Below are positions 41,201-51,180 of a stretch of 64,000 bases of DNA, one piece after another. The first letter of the stretch is position 1, and each line of letters starts with the position of its first letter. The position numbers were made by a program, and so were the translations under genes. The stretch covers positions 2,931,501 through 2,995,500 of the forward strand of contig JALDNG010000022.1 in NCBI GenBank assembly GCA_024349245.1. Reading direction: 5' to 3'. The notes beneath the pieces were generated by a model, which saw nothing but the letters and a program-made list of their open reading frames with translations, ran no database searches and was not told the origin of the DNA. Source of the DNA: Neodontobutis hainanensis. Taxonomy: Eukaryota; Chordata; Actinopteri; Gobiiformes; Odontobutidae.

Positions 41201-41631
41201 TCGGGCTGCGGCGGATACTCCTCTGAACTCTGATTATTAATTACACCTTCAACCTCTTTATTAGGTTTCACAGAGAATTCATTGCCATGTTTAGGTGTTA
41301 GTGCTTTGGCAGTCACTGCTGGCTGTTTAAGTACCTCTATTTGTCTCGCTAGGTTGTTCTTGAAGTCAGAATCATTTAGCTTTCTGTCATTGGGCTGAAA
41401 AAACAGATGTGGCACAGTTCTCACTCCATCTTCACTCCGGCTTTTTAATTCTTTGATGCTCACAAAGGAAAGGGAAGTGTCCGTGAACTTTTGATGAGGT
41501 AAATCTTGTTGTGTGCTGCTTGGTATTAGCTGCAAATCATCATCCTGCTCCGGAAGGCTGACAGCTAATGAAAAGCCATTTTCTTCTCCTTCACAGAAAA
41601 ATAGAAGGAGAAGCAGGACGTGTGCAGCCAT
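26277..41631 (-). CDS. cdh24: Cadherin-24-like type II classical cadherin
   Basis: Calcium-dependent adhesion receptor. Coding exons: 41631-40999, 36556-36262, 35502-35383, 35153-34986, 33489-33308, 32640-32384, 32302-32166, 31997-31876, 30797-30680, 30574-30266, 30139-29944, 29843-29441, 27059-26277; they join in phase to 1,240 residues. Several exon sizes (295, 120, 168, 137, 122, 118) look canonical for type II cadherins. In order: signal peptide, prodomain, furin-type RRRR (185-188), mature SWLWNQFF with the type II Trp2/Trp4 pair, five EC repeats with DxNDNxP linkers, transmembrane segment (about 762-789), juxtamembrane DVRENIISYDDEGGG (p120-catenin region, 805-818), and beta-catenin region PPYDSLQTYEFEG (1151 on). 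RTAVPDMDRE with KDMGGHLGGLSG is closest to CDH24, and psmb11 next door agrees. The prodomain and tail are far longer than in mammals (human CDH24 is about 819 residues). Confidence 0.92.
27393..28819 (+). mobile_element. Tc1/mariner element, decayed, in a cdh24 intron
   Basis: Starts CACTCACTGGCCACTTTATG and ends with GTGTACCTAATAAAGTGGAA then GGTGAGCG, with TA on both flanks (27391-27392, 28820-28821). Transposase pieces lie in different frames: AWSDESQF (first catalytic Asp, near 27855), YFQQDNASCQ (second Asp, near 28125) and SSDLNLIEPLWD (Glu, near 28230-28260). Frameshifts make it a pseudogene. Foreign DNA interrupts the 3' part (about 28430-28785). It sits between the last two cdh24 exons and should be spliced out. 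Confidence 0.88.
28430..28785. mobile_element. Unidentified insertion within the 27393-28819 Tc1 element
   Basis: The Tc1 family sequence runs to about GGTCAAATCCATAT (28430) and resumes at TTAGCAAGGTGTACC (about 28783). The intervening 350 bp is foreign. It begins with an inverted pair, TGGATGTAATCCGCC (near 28442) and GGCGGTTACATCCA (near 28505), like a small fold-back element. The exact ends and target duplication are unclear. Confidence 0.5.
28858..28925 (+). repeat. hAT-like MITE fragment
   Basis: The motif CAGTGGTTCCCAAGCTCTGG with GGGTCACC resembles the ends of hAT non-autonomous repeats. A related fragment lies at about 42540-42610 (GGGTCTCGCAACCCCC, CTTTGGGAACCCC), in the opposite orientation. 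Only short pieces are present. Confidence 0.4.
31325..31438. repeat. Intronic duplication copy A in cdh24
   Basis: About 105 bases nearly identical to 32005-32118, sharing AATGTTAGAGTGATGG, CTATCATTTCTACTTCCC, ACTTTGTATTCTAAA and ATTGCTTTCAG. Both copies lie in cdh24 introns in the same orientation, about 680 bases apart. Confidence 0.85.
32005..32118. repeat. Intronic duplication copy B in cdh24
   Basis: Partner of copy A. This copy abuts the acceptor of the 31997-31876 exon and includes its polypyrimidine tract (read on the minus strand as GGTGTTTTCTTTTC). Confidence 0.85.
35755..35850 (-). repeat. Antisense fragment of the teleost interspersed repeat
   Basis: Blocks GCCTATCCCAG, GAGGCGGGGTACAC and CAGGGCTGACAC are the complement of the repeat at 6940-7296. 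It lies in a cdh24 intron. Confidence 0.6.
36557..40998 (-). other. 4.4-kb cdh24 intron, no gene recognised
   Basis: This intron separates the prodomain/EC1 exon from the 295-bp exon. A plus-strand open frame of 171 codons (37681-38196) is the longest in it. It has low-complexity Ser/Pro/Leu composition and no motif I can identify. Confidence 0.6.
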
Positions 41632-44600
41632 AGTGGAGGGTCACTGATGGGATTGTTTCAAAAAGAGGCTGATGAATGTGCTGATCAGACGCAGGAGTTT
41701 GTAATGATCCATTGTGTGCTTTGAGTCGCTGTGTCTTGTTTTTGTGTCAGCTTCAGAGTTTGTTGTATTTCTCCCTGGATACAATCCACAAATCTTCTCT
41801 CACTTTGGGCACACATTCTGCAGCACAGGAACGACCTGAGGAAAGACATAATTAGTGTAATACTTGACTGTTAATTAAAAGGGATAGAGTACTTGAAGAT
41901 CTATTGTAAGATGTCACAGTCCTTTATTATCTTATAAGAACAAAGCCTGGTACAGTGTGAAAGAGAAATTGTACTTATGTGTGCTTCAAAAGTCTTTAAC
42001 ATTTGTATTTTAAGATGCAATGTGAAGCAATTGAAGACATCATGGCATACTTTAGACATGCTGAGGTCATGCAGGGCGTGTGACATCTTGAGAACACCAA
42101 GAAATTAATGCTAAAAACCTTAGCTTTAATTATTCTAAAGTATGATTGAGTTGGTCTATATCTATATATTGCACAAGAAAATGTGCTTGAAACAACATTT
42201 ATTAATACATTGGACAAAAAATCTGGTCTTCAGAGACTACAATACTATATACCAATTGCTATGCACACTCTGCTTCCTGTCTGTGAACACTTATGGTAGT
42301 CCAGCTGGGACAGTCTGTTGTGTATGAACAAATGTTAGAAATAATCCAGATGATAAGTTTGTTTAAGAAATGTAAAAACTAATTTTTTTTGTTCTGAAAT
42401 GTCCACTGCTTATGTGCAAGATTGTGCTCACGAAGAAGCATGAGTGTGCTTCTCCATTTTTCAGGGTAAAACTGAATTCTAACTTGATACAGAATTGGGT
42501 GAACTGATGTCACGAACTTTTATATTTGGTCCTTTAGAGCAGGAATTACCAATCTTTTTAGACCACGAACCCTGACAGGGTCTCGCAACCCCCACTTTGG
42601 GAACCCCTACTTTTGGTTTAAGGCTCTGATTTGGAAATAATTTAGAGATGCAAAGTGTGAAAGTCTGTACAAAAAACTATTATACAATTTTGAATCAAGC
42701 AGTTCTTTGCAATACAGATATTTATAAACATGCTATGCACTATTGTAATAATGATGAAGTCTGGAGTTTTCCATTTGGTTGAACTGTATACTACAAAATG
42801 TTACACATTGCATCTTTAATGAAAATGAAGTGATCAAATGATAAGATGAATTCAGTCCAAACCCGAAAAATAGCTGTTATTCTCACCTTCTACTTTTCTT
42901 TTGTGTTAATTGTGTTTGACTTGATTTTACAGATTCCATTCCGACAGAATTAAGTATGGTCCTAAAATTTTTCAATTAATTTGGCGCCTGAAGGCTTGGC
43001 ATCGAGGTGGTGTTCAGGTGCTTTACTGTTCTTTGTCACACACAATTGCCTGGACACCAGGTGATTGATGTTATCCCTTAAGATGGTCTCCCCATGCCTC
43101 AATGCCTGATGGTGAAAGAAGTCCCCCTAAAGAGATTAATTAGCCTCATAAATAATTGAATCAATGACTGTCCTCATTTCCCAAAAGTTTAATGATCTGA
43201 GTTGCGTTAGTATTTAAGTCAGACCTTGGCCATTGATCTTTGAAAACCTTGCTGTACTAAAATCTGTCAAGCACCTTAACAAGACTGCAACAGTGTAACA
43301 GCAGTTTTCCCGTCCACGTCGCACCTGCATCCATCACTTTGCCTCGCCACCTCCTCTGATGAATCCAAATATTCTCTCCTCACGCGCATCTCCTGAACAT
43401 ACACATATCCATTTCATGAGCAAAACCCCACTTACATAATCCAGAAATCCACGAGTCGCAGGTGCACTGAGAAAACTTCAAATAAATTCAATCAACTTTT
43501 AATGAAGGCTTTTCTGTTGAGAGTAGAATTACAGTCAAAGATTTAAGGAAAGAAATGAGCCAAAGGGATTTGATAGCATGATTCTTGATGTGTTTCTACG
43601 ACCAGTGTTGTGGTTGTGAGCGAAGAACAAAAGAGCAGCCTGAAAACCCACTGTTGGAGCTCCATTTGTGTTCCCACTAAACACACTTAAAACGTGCTTT
43701 GATTAATTTAAATGCAAATAAGCTCTGAGAGGCCCTATAGTGTACTAATGCATGCTCCCTTTGATAGCACTCTATAATGGAGCCATAACGTTTTTCAAGC
43801 TGATATGCTTATACGAAAGGAAGGACACATGAAAACCAATTTATTCTTTTTCTTGACCTACTTTAATAACAGTGCTTGGGAACAATTTGATCACAGGAAG
43901 TATTAAGTTATATCTGCGCTCATTTGAACTGAAATGAAAATTCTCCTCTTTTCTTACATTTTGAACTCCAATTATGCCACCTCATCCAAATCTAATGCTT
44001 GGTGTTCAGTTGTAAACCCCCCTGCATCTGCTTGTTGTATGAGGAATGTTTCTTCAGGAGTACTTTTGTCTTTTTTTCCCCAGATTTGAGTATTAGCATA
44101 CACTGGTTGCAGGGCTTAGATTTCTGTGTGCCAAAGCTTTGCGGCACGAGCGCGTTTGCCAGCAGTGCATGTCATTCACTGTTGTTTGAAGCCTTTAGAC
44201 TATGGCTGTGTATAAGATATGTGTGAAGTGTGAGGTGGGGAAAGAGGATGAAAGTGTGAGGACGATTTGCTGTGGCTGGCTTAGAATGGAGTGATGAGTG
44301 GTGACATGGCTCTAAATTGCAAATCGCTGTTTTAGTCTCTCTTCACTCTTGCATCGAGTCGCTTCGCTGCAACCAGGCTATTTCGTTTTTTATTAAAAAT
44401 AGCCTGTGCATGTCAGGCCTTTTACATATGGACAAATGGACTAAGTAAGGGAAACGGGGGAAGGAGGAGGTGGTATCAGAGGTGCGTTTGGAAAAGGACA
44501 GACCGAGACGTGGACAGATTCAGTTCCATTTAACCACCCCAGCTTTTTCTGCCTCTGCTATTTGTCTTAATGTTTATATAGACTTCTCATCCATTCTCAC

Positions 44601-46200
44601 TGACTCACTGATCATGTTTAAAAAAAACAACTCCCAAGTCTTTTTAAATAAGACTGGTGATGAGAGGCCCTCTATACTCAGCACATCAGTCAGCTCATTA
44701 AAGTCAAGGTTTGACACCTAGACAGCTTAACCCTAAATGAGATCGAAGCAAAAGCACAGCGATGACAAAGTGGATTTGTAAGTGTGACTTATTTGTGTAA
44801 AGACCACACTATATGATTCACAATATGGTATGATAACCACATCATGATACAGCAATCTGTCGATTATAACAATATCTGTGTAACTGTGGAGAAATGAGTA
44901 TAACATGACAAAATGCTAAAATGATGTATTAATTCACAAGGTTGTCAAAGAGGCAGAGATAGAAAACAGAGTTGTATCAGACATGTATCACAATATCTGT
45001 ATCATGACAAAAAGTCAATATGATATCAAAACGTTGGCCAATCCTTATTAAACGCTGTTTAATTTTCACTTCAATAGTAATTAATTAATATACATCTGGA
45101 CATAAGGTACTGGTTTTAACAGATCACTTGGATGACAAAACACTGACCTGAACAAAGGGAACAAACAGGATGACAGTGGATATGAACAGTGGACATGACT
45201 GACCTCTTTCCTTGGGGGATAAATTAAGATGGAAGACGATAGGGGGGTGTTTTCTGGACACCAACGAAGAAGAAAAGGGAGGGGCTGGAGGACTCGTAAA
45301 CACAAAACAGGGATGGAGGGCTTGACATGAGGTAAGAATAGTAAATTTAACCAAAAGAAAGTAAATTTATTGTAATTATAACAAACAATTTACATGTGTG
45401 GCTACGTCTGTGTAATGAAAGATTACTCAGCGGCAGGAGAATCTAATTTCAAGTCATTCAAAAAGCGCAGGCTCTTTGCTGCCACACACAAAGTCACGTA
45501 CAGGCGCGCGCTCACATCTGGACCGCTCATTAGCATATCCAGTAGAGACGCTTAACAGCCTGGAGCGTGACCTTGTCTTGTTAGTGAAAGCCTGAAAAAT
45601 GACCTACTTGATGCACGTCAATATGATTTACACACTTGGACTAACTAATGAATATACCGTGACTCCCAAAAATGTTGCTGACCGGGTTAGCTTACACTAC
45701 ACCTCAGGGTCCAGCGGATGGACGCATGTTTTACCCCGCGTGTGAAGTGCACGCGGCAGGTGAGCACAAAATTACCCTTGCCTGATGTTGCAGCTCAGCG
45801 CTTAATTCACTCAAAAACAACACAATATTATTTGTTTTTTTTCATACCTTTCTCTTCCGTGTCTCAACTCATCGACTCTCACAGCATTAACATTCATTCA
45901 AGGCTTTCTTCAAAACCCCGCTTAAAATTTGGTGGTGAAACAGTTAGAAACCCCCTCGTGTACCCGAAATGAAAACTGAGGGTAAGTAGAGCCGAGAATT
46001 GAAACTTGACACGTTTGTTAAAGGCTTAAATTCGATGAAGTGGACAAACGAGAAGATAAAAAAAGTCTTTTGACAGGGCTTACCGTGTGTTGGTGCTGTG
46101 CTCTGCTGCCTCGCCGCGTTGGAGCTGAAACGATCCAGCGCTGAGGAGGATGCGAGGTTCATGTGAGCTCAACGTGAGGTCTGTCCACTTAGCCCAGTCT
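41632..46200 (-). promoter_or_regulatory. 5' UTR, first intron and upstream non-coding exon of cdh24
   Basis: The first coding exon extends 5' to an acceptor (TTTCCTCAG) at 41836, giving a 204-base leader before the ATG. The best partner is a donor reading CACACG|GTAAGC, with the exon side starting at 46084; this non-coding exon probably reaches about 46150-46200, next to a CT-rich tract. The intervening intron (41836-46083) shows no gene. The cap site is not determined. Confidence 0.5.
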
Positions 46201-48266
46201 CTCCCTCTCTCTAGCTGCTTATCCCTCCCTTACTATGTCTCCCTGTCTCTCTGTCTACTTATCCTCCTTTTCTTTTTGAGAGACCACCTTAAAAGCCTCC
46301 TTACTTTTATTTTAAAAAAACTAACCCAGAAACTGTATTAATAAATTATCATTTCACTAAAGAATCATGCCCAAAACATCTGTCTCCAAAATTGAAAAAA
46401 ATCCAATCACCCTAGTATTATCTACACGATAAAGTAAATCTGCTATCTTTTACCTCAATTCACATGATGTGTAATCTGCCTAAGTATATCCACTGTGCAT
46501 CAAACCATGCCGCAAATGAGCATTTCCCCATATTCTGCCCACAAGCTGGACCAGAAGCGCTTGCCAAGGATGAATTCAAAGATGAAACTTCAGCAGTCAT
46601 GCCACACAGTGCTCTGCTCCGCTAACTAACAGCATGTCAAAATACATGAATGTAATTACCCTCCTCGTTTCCACTCTGATAGCATATTTAATCCACTAAA
46701 GTGATTGTGCTGGAGATGCTTTGTGGGGCGATGTTAATAGACAGTTTGATATACACACACTGTCAAGTCCCAACTCTAAGCTGACTTCATGGCTTTTATA
46801 AAAGCCATGAAGAACTGAACTTGGTGTCTGCTTGGAGTTCAAATATGGCTTTGTGTCCGTGTCACTGCCAAGTCCAGAGTTAAACGTTCATCACAGCTCC
46901 TTTAAATGCTCAGTATATTAATATTATAGCTACTCTCTGGCTCGGTCTGTATTTTCCACTGTAGAATTTGATCAATATAAAACACATTGGATCCCATGCT
47001 GTTGCATATTTTAACGTGACGATCAGTGTTAGTCTTGCTTTTTATATGACGCCTCTTGATCATTCTTGAATTCTCTTCTTCTAAAGGAACATGAAAGCCT
47101 TATTAAACAAGTGGTGGTGTAAAGCAGTGATATGACTAGAAAGAAAAGGTTAGCCGTCAGATCATATGCACCCAGCTGTGTACACGCAGTTATTAATACC
47201 AAAATGAATGTGAATGTAGCGCGGGATATGTCAGGATTGGAGAAGATCCAATTGGAAGTGCATGTGTTGAGCTTGAAAAAGGAGCCCTAAAACCCCTTGC
47301 TATTAGGGTTAGTTATTTCTATATTGGACTTGATTGTAAGAGAGAATGTATGGTTTGTGACATTTAATTTTTTGGTCATATCCAGTGGAGTTGTGGTCTT
47401 TTCTCAGCTGGAGCGTGCAACACAAGGCCAAGTGCCAAAAACGAACAAAAAGCTTTGAAGAGGGCAGACAAAAGAGGCCCCGTTGTTGGCTCAAATCTAG
47501 AGTCACATTCGTCATCTGTATATGCAGGCGACAAAACTTTTCATCATGCTGCCCCCGCTTGCTCTTACAGCTGCCAACGCTATGAGCTCTTTAAACGTAC
47601 ACGACCGACTTGGATCTGACTCCTAATTTTGGGTTTCCTTTGCTCAATAATTCTCCCATTAATGAATTTCCAAAGATGGGAATTATGAATGAGGTTGGGG
47701 AGAAAGGGGAGGTTTGTTTGCCCCTAGTCTCAGAGCAGCAGTCAATCACAAAGGTAGCGTGCACTCCCAGGAGTCCTTTCTGATGTAGTCGACATACTGC
47801 GCACCATCACACAACCCTGCCTTTAATACATTTTATATGACGAGCCCCACATAGACATACTCTCTGGGCGGATACATTACTCACATTAATAGTTGTCTCA
47901 TGCACTGGATTGCTTTTTAGTTCATGTGGAAACCCCTGCTTTAACATTTTGGCGTGTGGCATGATCCGTATGCTGTAAAAAGCTCTTTCATAGGGCATGG
48001 GCAGTTGCCCTTTAAAGTTTTACTACAGTATCAACGCTGGCATTGCTGGAGACGCAGCTTAACTTTAACACAGCTCTGCACCTTTTGCCTCAACATTTGC
48101 AGAGTCATGGAATAATTATAGGGGTTGGTGTCTCAGTGACCATATCACTTGACCTGTCAAAACCCTTTTTTTTAGGCCGGTCTAATGCTTGTTGAACTAA
48201 AATGCACGCTGACTAATCCTGATTTAAAAAATGTTAAACACCTAGCACCTGAGCAAACAGACAATT
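46201..48266. other. Intergenic DNA upstream of cdh24
   Basis: No gene recognised. It contains a perfect 28-bp palindrome at 46785-46812 (listed separately) and otherwise AT-rich unique-looking sequence. Confidence 0.6.
46785..46812. repeat. Perfect 28-bp palindrome
   Basis: CTTCATGGCTTTTA is followed directly by its reverse complement TAAAAGCCATGAAG, with no spacer. It could form a cruciform or hairpin. Confidence 0.95.
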
Positions 48267-48268
48267 TA

Positions 48269-49736
48269 CAGTGGCAAGAAAAAGTATGTGAACCTTATGG
48301 AATTTAATGATTTTCTGAATAAATTTGTCTTAAAATGTGATCTGATTTTCATCTAAGTCAAGAGCATTGACAAACATAATGTGTCTAAAAATAATTACAC
48401 CAAAATAAATAAAATTCTTCGTTGTCTTTGTTGAGAACAACCAAAAAACCTCATAGTGCTTGTGGAAAAAGTATGTGAACTCTTGAGTTAATGGCCTCAA
48501 AAAAGCTAACTGGAGTCAGGTTTTAGATCACCTAGAGTCTAGTTAAGATAATATATTTATAGGTGTGGACTATAGCTACTATAGCTACACTATAGCTAAA
48601 AAACAATCAAACCTTTCTAGTTTGCTCTGCACAAGAAGAACACGCTTATGTGAGCCATGCCTCGCCAAAAAGAGCTTTCAGAGGAGCTACGATGAAGACT
48701 CTTTGGGACTGTTGCTACTCTTCCAAGAAGTGGGCGCCATTTAAAATGACACTAAGAGCATAACAAAGACTCATCGGTGAGGTAAAGAAATAACCCGAAT
48801 GACAGCCAAAGATTTGAAGTCATCTTTGGAACCTCCTAACATCTCTGTTCATGAGTCTACAATACTTAAAACACTGAACAAGCAGGGTATCCACGGCAGG
48901 ACACCACAAAGAAAGCCACTGCTTACTAAAAAAAACATTGCTGTACGTCTAAAGTTTGCAAAAGAGCAAAATGACACTCCACAGCAGTGTTGGCAAAATG
49001 TTTGTGAACTGATGAAACTAAGATTGAACTATTTAGAAAAAACACACAGTGCCACATCTGGCGTAGAAAGGACACGGCCTATCATCATGAAAACATCATC
49101 CCAACTGTAAAGTCTGGTGGAGGAAACATTATGATTTGGGCCTGCTTTGCTGCATCAGGGCCAGCTTCAATCATTGAGGGGAAGATGAATTCCCAAGTAT
49201 TTCAGACAATTCTTCAGTTTAATGTGAGGATATCTGTACGTCAGCTGAAACTGTGTAGAAGGTGGGTGAGGAATGACAACAACCCAAAACACAGGAGCAA
49301 GTCCACAACAGAAAGACTTCAGAAAAACAAAATCCGCCTTTGGGAATGTCCAAGTCCGAGCCCAGACCTCAACCCAATAGAGATGCTATGGATTGACGTG
49401 AAGAGGGCCATTCACTTGAGACGTCCAAAGAATACGACAGCTAAAGCCATTCTGCAGAAAGAACAGGCTAAAATTCCTCCTTAACAATGTGCAGGTTTGA
49501 TCCACAGCTAAAGAAGGTGCCTGATTGTGGGGTGGTGGGGGGTGGGGGGGGTCAACCAGTTATTAATTTTTACTTTTTCCACTGCCATTTGAGAACTTCA
49601 GAATTGTTTTGTGTAATTTTTTTAGACACATTATGTTTGTCAATACCCTTAACTTAGATAAAGATCAGATCACATTTTAAGACAAATTTATTCAGAGAAG
49701 CATGAAATTCCTTTTTCTTCCAAATGTATTTTACTG
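48269..49736 (+). mobile_element. Near-full-length, decayed Tc1-like transposon
   Basis: About 1.47 kb, starting CAGTGGCAAGAAAAAGTATG after a TA, with complementary sequence at the right end (ATCACATTTTAAGACAAATT inside, then CTTTTTCTTCC). The right tip is altered. Transposase pieces in shifted frames run from a helix-turn-helix region near 48790 (TAKDLKSSL, HESTILKTLNKQGIHGRTPQ) to the catalytic region with SPDLNPIEMLWIDVKRAI near 49350. The second Asp motif reads RNDNNPKHRSKST instead of the usual QDNDPKH, and frames are broken, so it is inactive. Same family as 22708-23417. Confidence 0.9.
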
Positions 49737-49987
49737 TGTGAACCAATTGTCAGCAACAAAAAAAAGGAGGGTTTATGAGTTACTTGGAAAATCTAGAGCA
49801 AGGTTTTCTTGTCATAAAATTAACCGGTAATTAATTAAAATGTTTGATTCTTTTGAAAAACTGAATTATATCTAGCTTCGTTATTTTCCAGTTTGCATCT
49901 GTAAACAGTAGTGTGCATTTTGTTTGAAACGCTCTTGGCTTTAGATAATCCATGCAACATCACATGTGCGAAAACATGTTCTAAAGT

Positions 49988-50023
49988 TTAAGTTTGAGTT
50001 TTGACCCTCTGAGGCTGCTGTAG
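49988..50023 (-). repeat. Isolated inverted copy of the reps2 minisatellite unit
   Basis: The minus strand of these 36 bases is identical to 16239-16274 of the reps2 intron-1 array, including the six-base ACTCAA extension. It is a single unit, not an array. Confidence 0.9.
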
Positions 50024-51180
50024 ATTGTGGAGTTTGAACCCAAGCAGAGAAGAATAGTCATAATAATTCCAACTGAATGAACCCAGAGGAACAAAAAATG
50101 TGGTATAAAACTGTGCTTGTCGTATAGTTCATAAAAGTTGATGAGAAAATTCTGTCCTGAATTGTCAAGATAACGTCCTGGAAATGATTTCCTGAAAAGA
50201 GTGGGAACCCTGAAAGAGAGACAATAGCATCGAATGAATGTGGTTGTTAATGCAGTTACAAAGAGCACAATGAGGAGAGATAAACAGATACATACAGCAG
50301 CAGCAGAGAGTGTTTGTCAAAGAGAAGCTTCCTGGGTCTGACTGAACAATCACCAGAAGCATAGCTCCTGTTAACACCCTGGTTTATACTGTTACATATC
50401 AATGTAATTTTTTTTTGTCTTTTTATATTGCTGCCTCTTGAGCACAGTTTCCCATAAAATGTCTTTGTAACAGCTGAATTTCTCCAGAGACTTAGAGCAG
50501 CTGGTGTAAACACTGAGGTGTAAAGCTGTTGGGAGGGCAGCTTATTTCTTTTTAAAAATGTTTTCATCTACCAAGAGTTTATTGGCCTTGGTTTTATAAT
50601 ATCAATTTACAATCATCTGAAATCAACTTTTTGTTAGATCTTAGTCAATGCCTTTTTTAAGTTTGTGTTCCTAATTACCCACTGCTTTTAACTCAGGCAA
50701 GTTCAGCAAAACCTCTTTTCTTTAAAACTGTATTGAAAGAAATTTCTGAACAACTTTGACACAAATCAGTTTACTCTTTATTGCTTCAGCTTTGTTCGAT
50801 TAAACATTACTGTACGTGATCTTTACTGTACAAGAGTAACAGCTCAAGGCAAGTTGGATTTCTTACACATTCACTTTGTCTCTTTACTTTTCTTTTTTTG
50901 CACACAGATATGAAAACTGTAATTAGCTGAGAATCATTTATGATGTTTTTGCAGCTAAATCAAAATGCCAGCCAACGCTGTTGTTATTAGCTCACCACAA
51001 AGAAAACATCAGCTGTTGATTAGTGGGAACGATATGCATCCCCGAATCATTTGAGAAATTGCCTGGAGGATGCAACTGCCTGTCCTGTTCATTAATTTAT
51101 ATCTGCCGCAAAGATGCCATCACGGCTCCAAAACACCCCCCTATGTTTGCCTGTCTATTCTCATCCCATTTTCTCTTCTT
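50024..51180. other. Intergenic DNA downstream of psmb11
   Basis: No gene recognised. It probably includes the psmb11 3' UTR next to 51180. Short frames here (for example 50567-50256) lack motifs. Confidence 0.5.
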
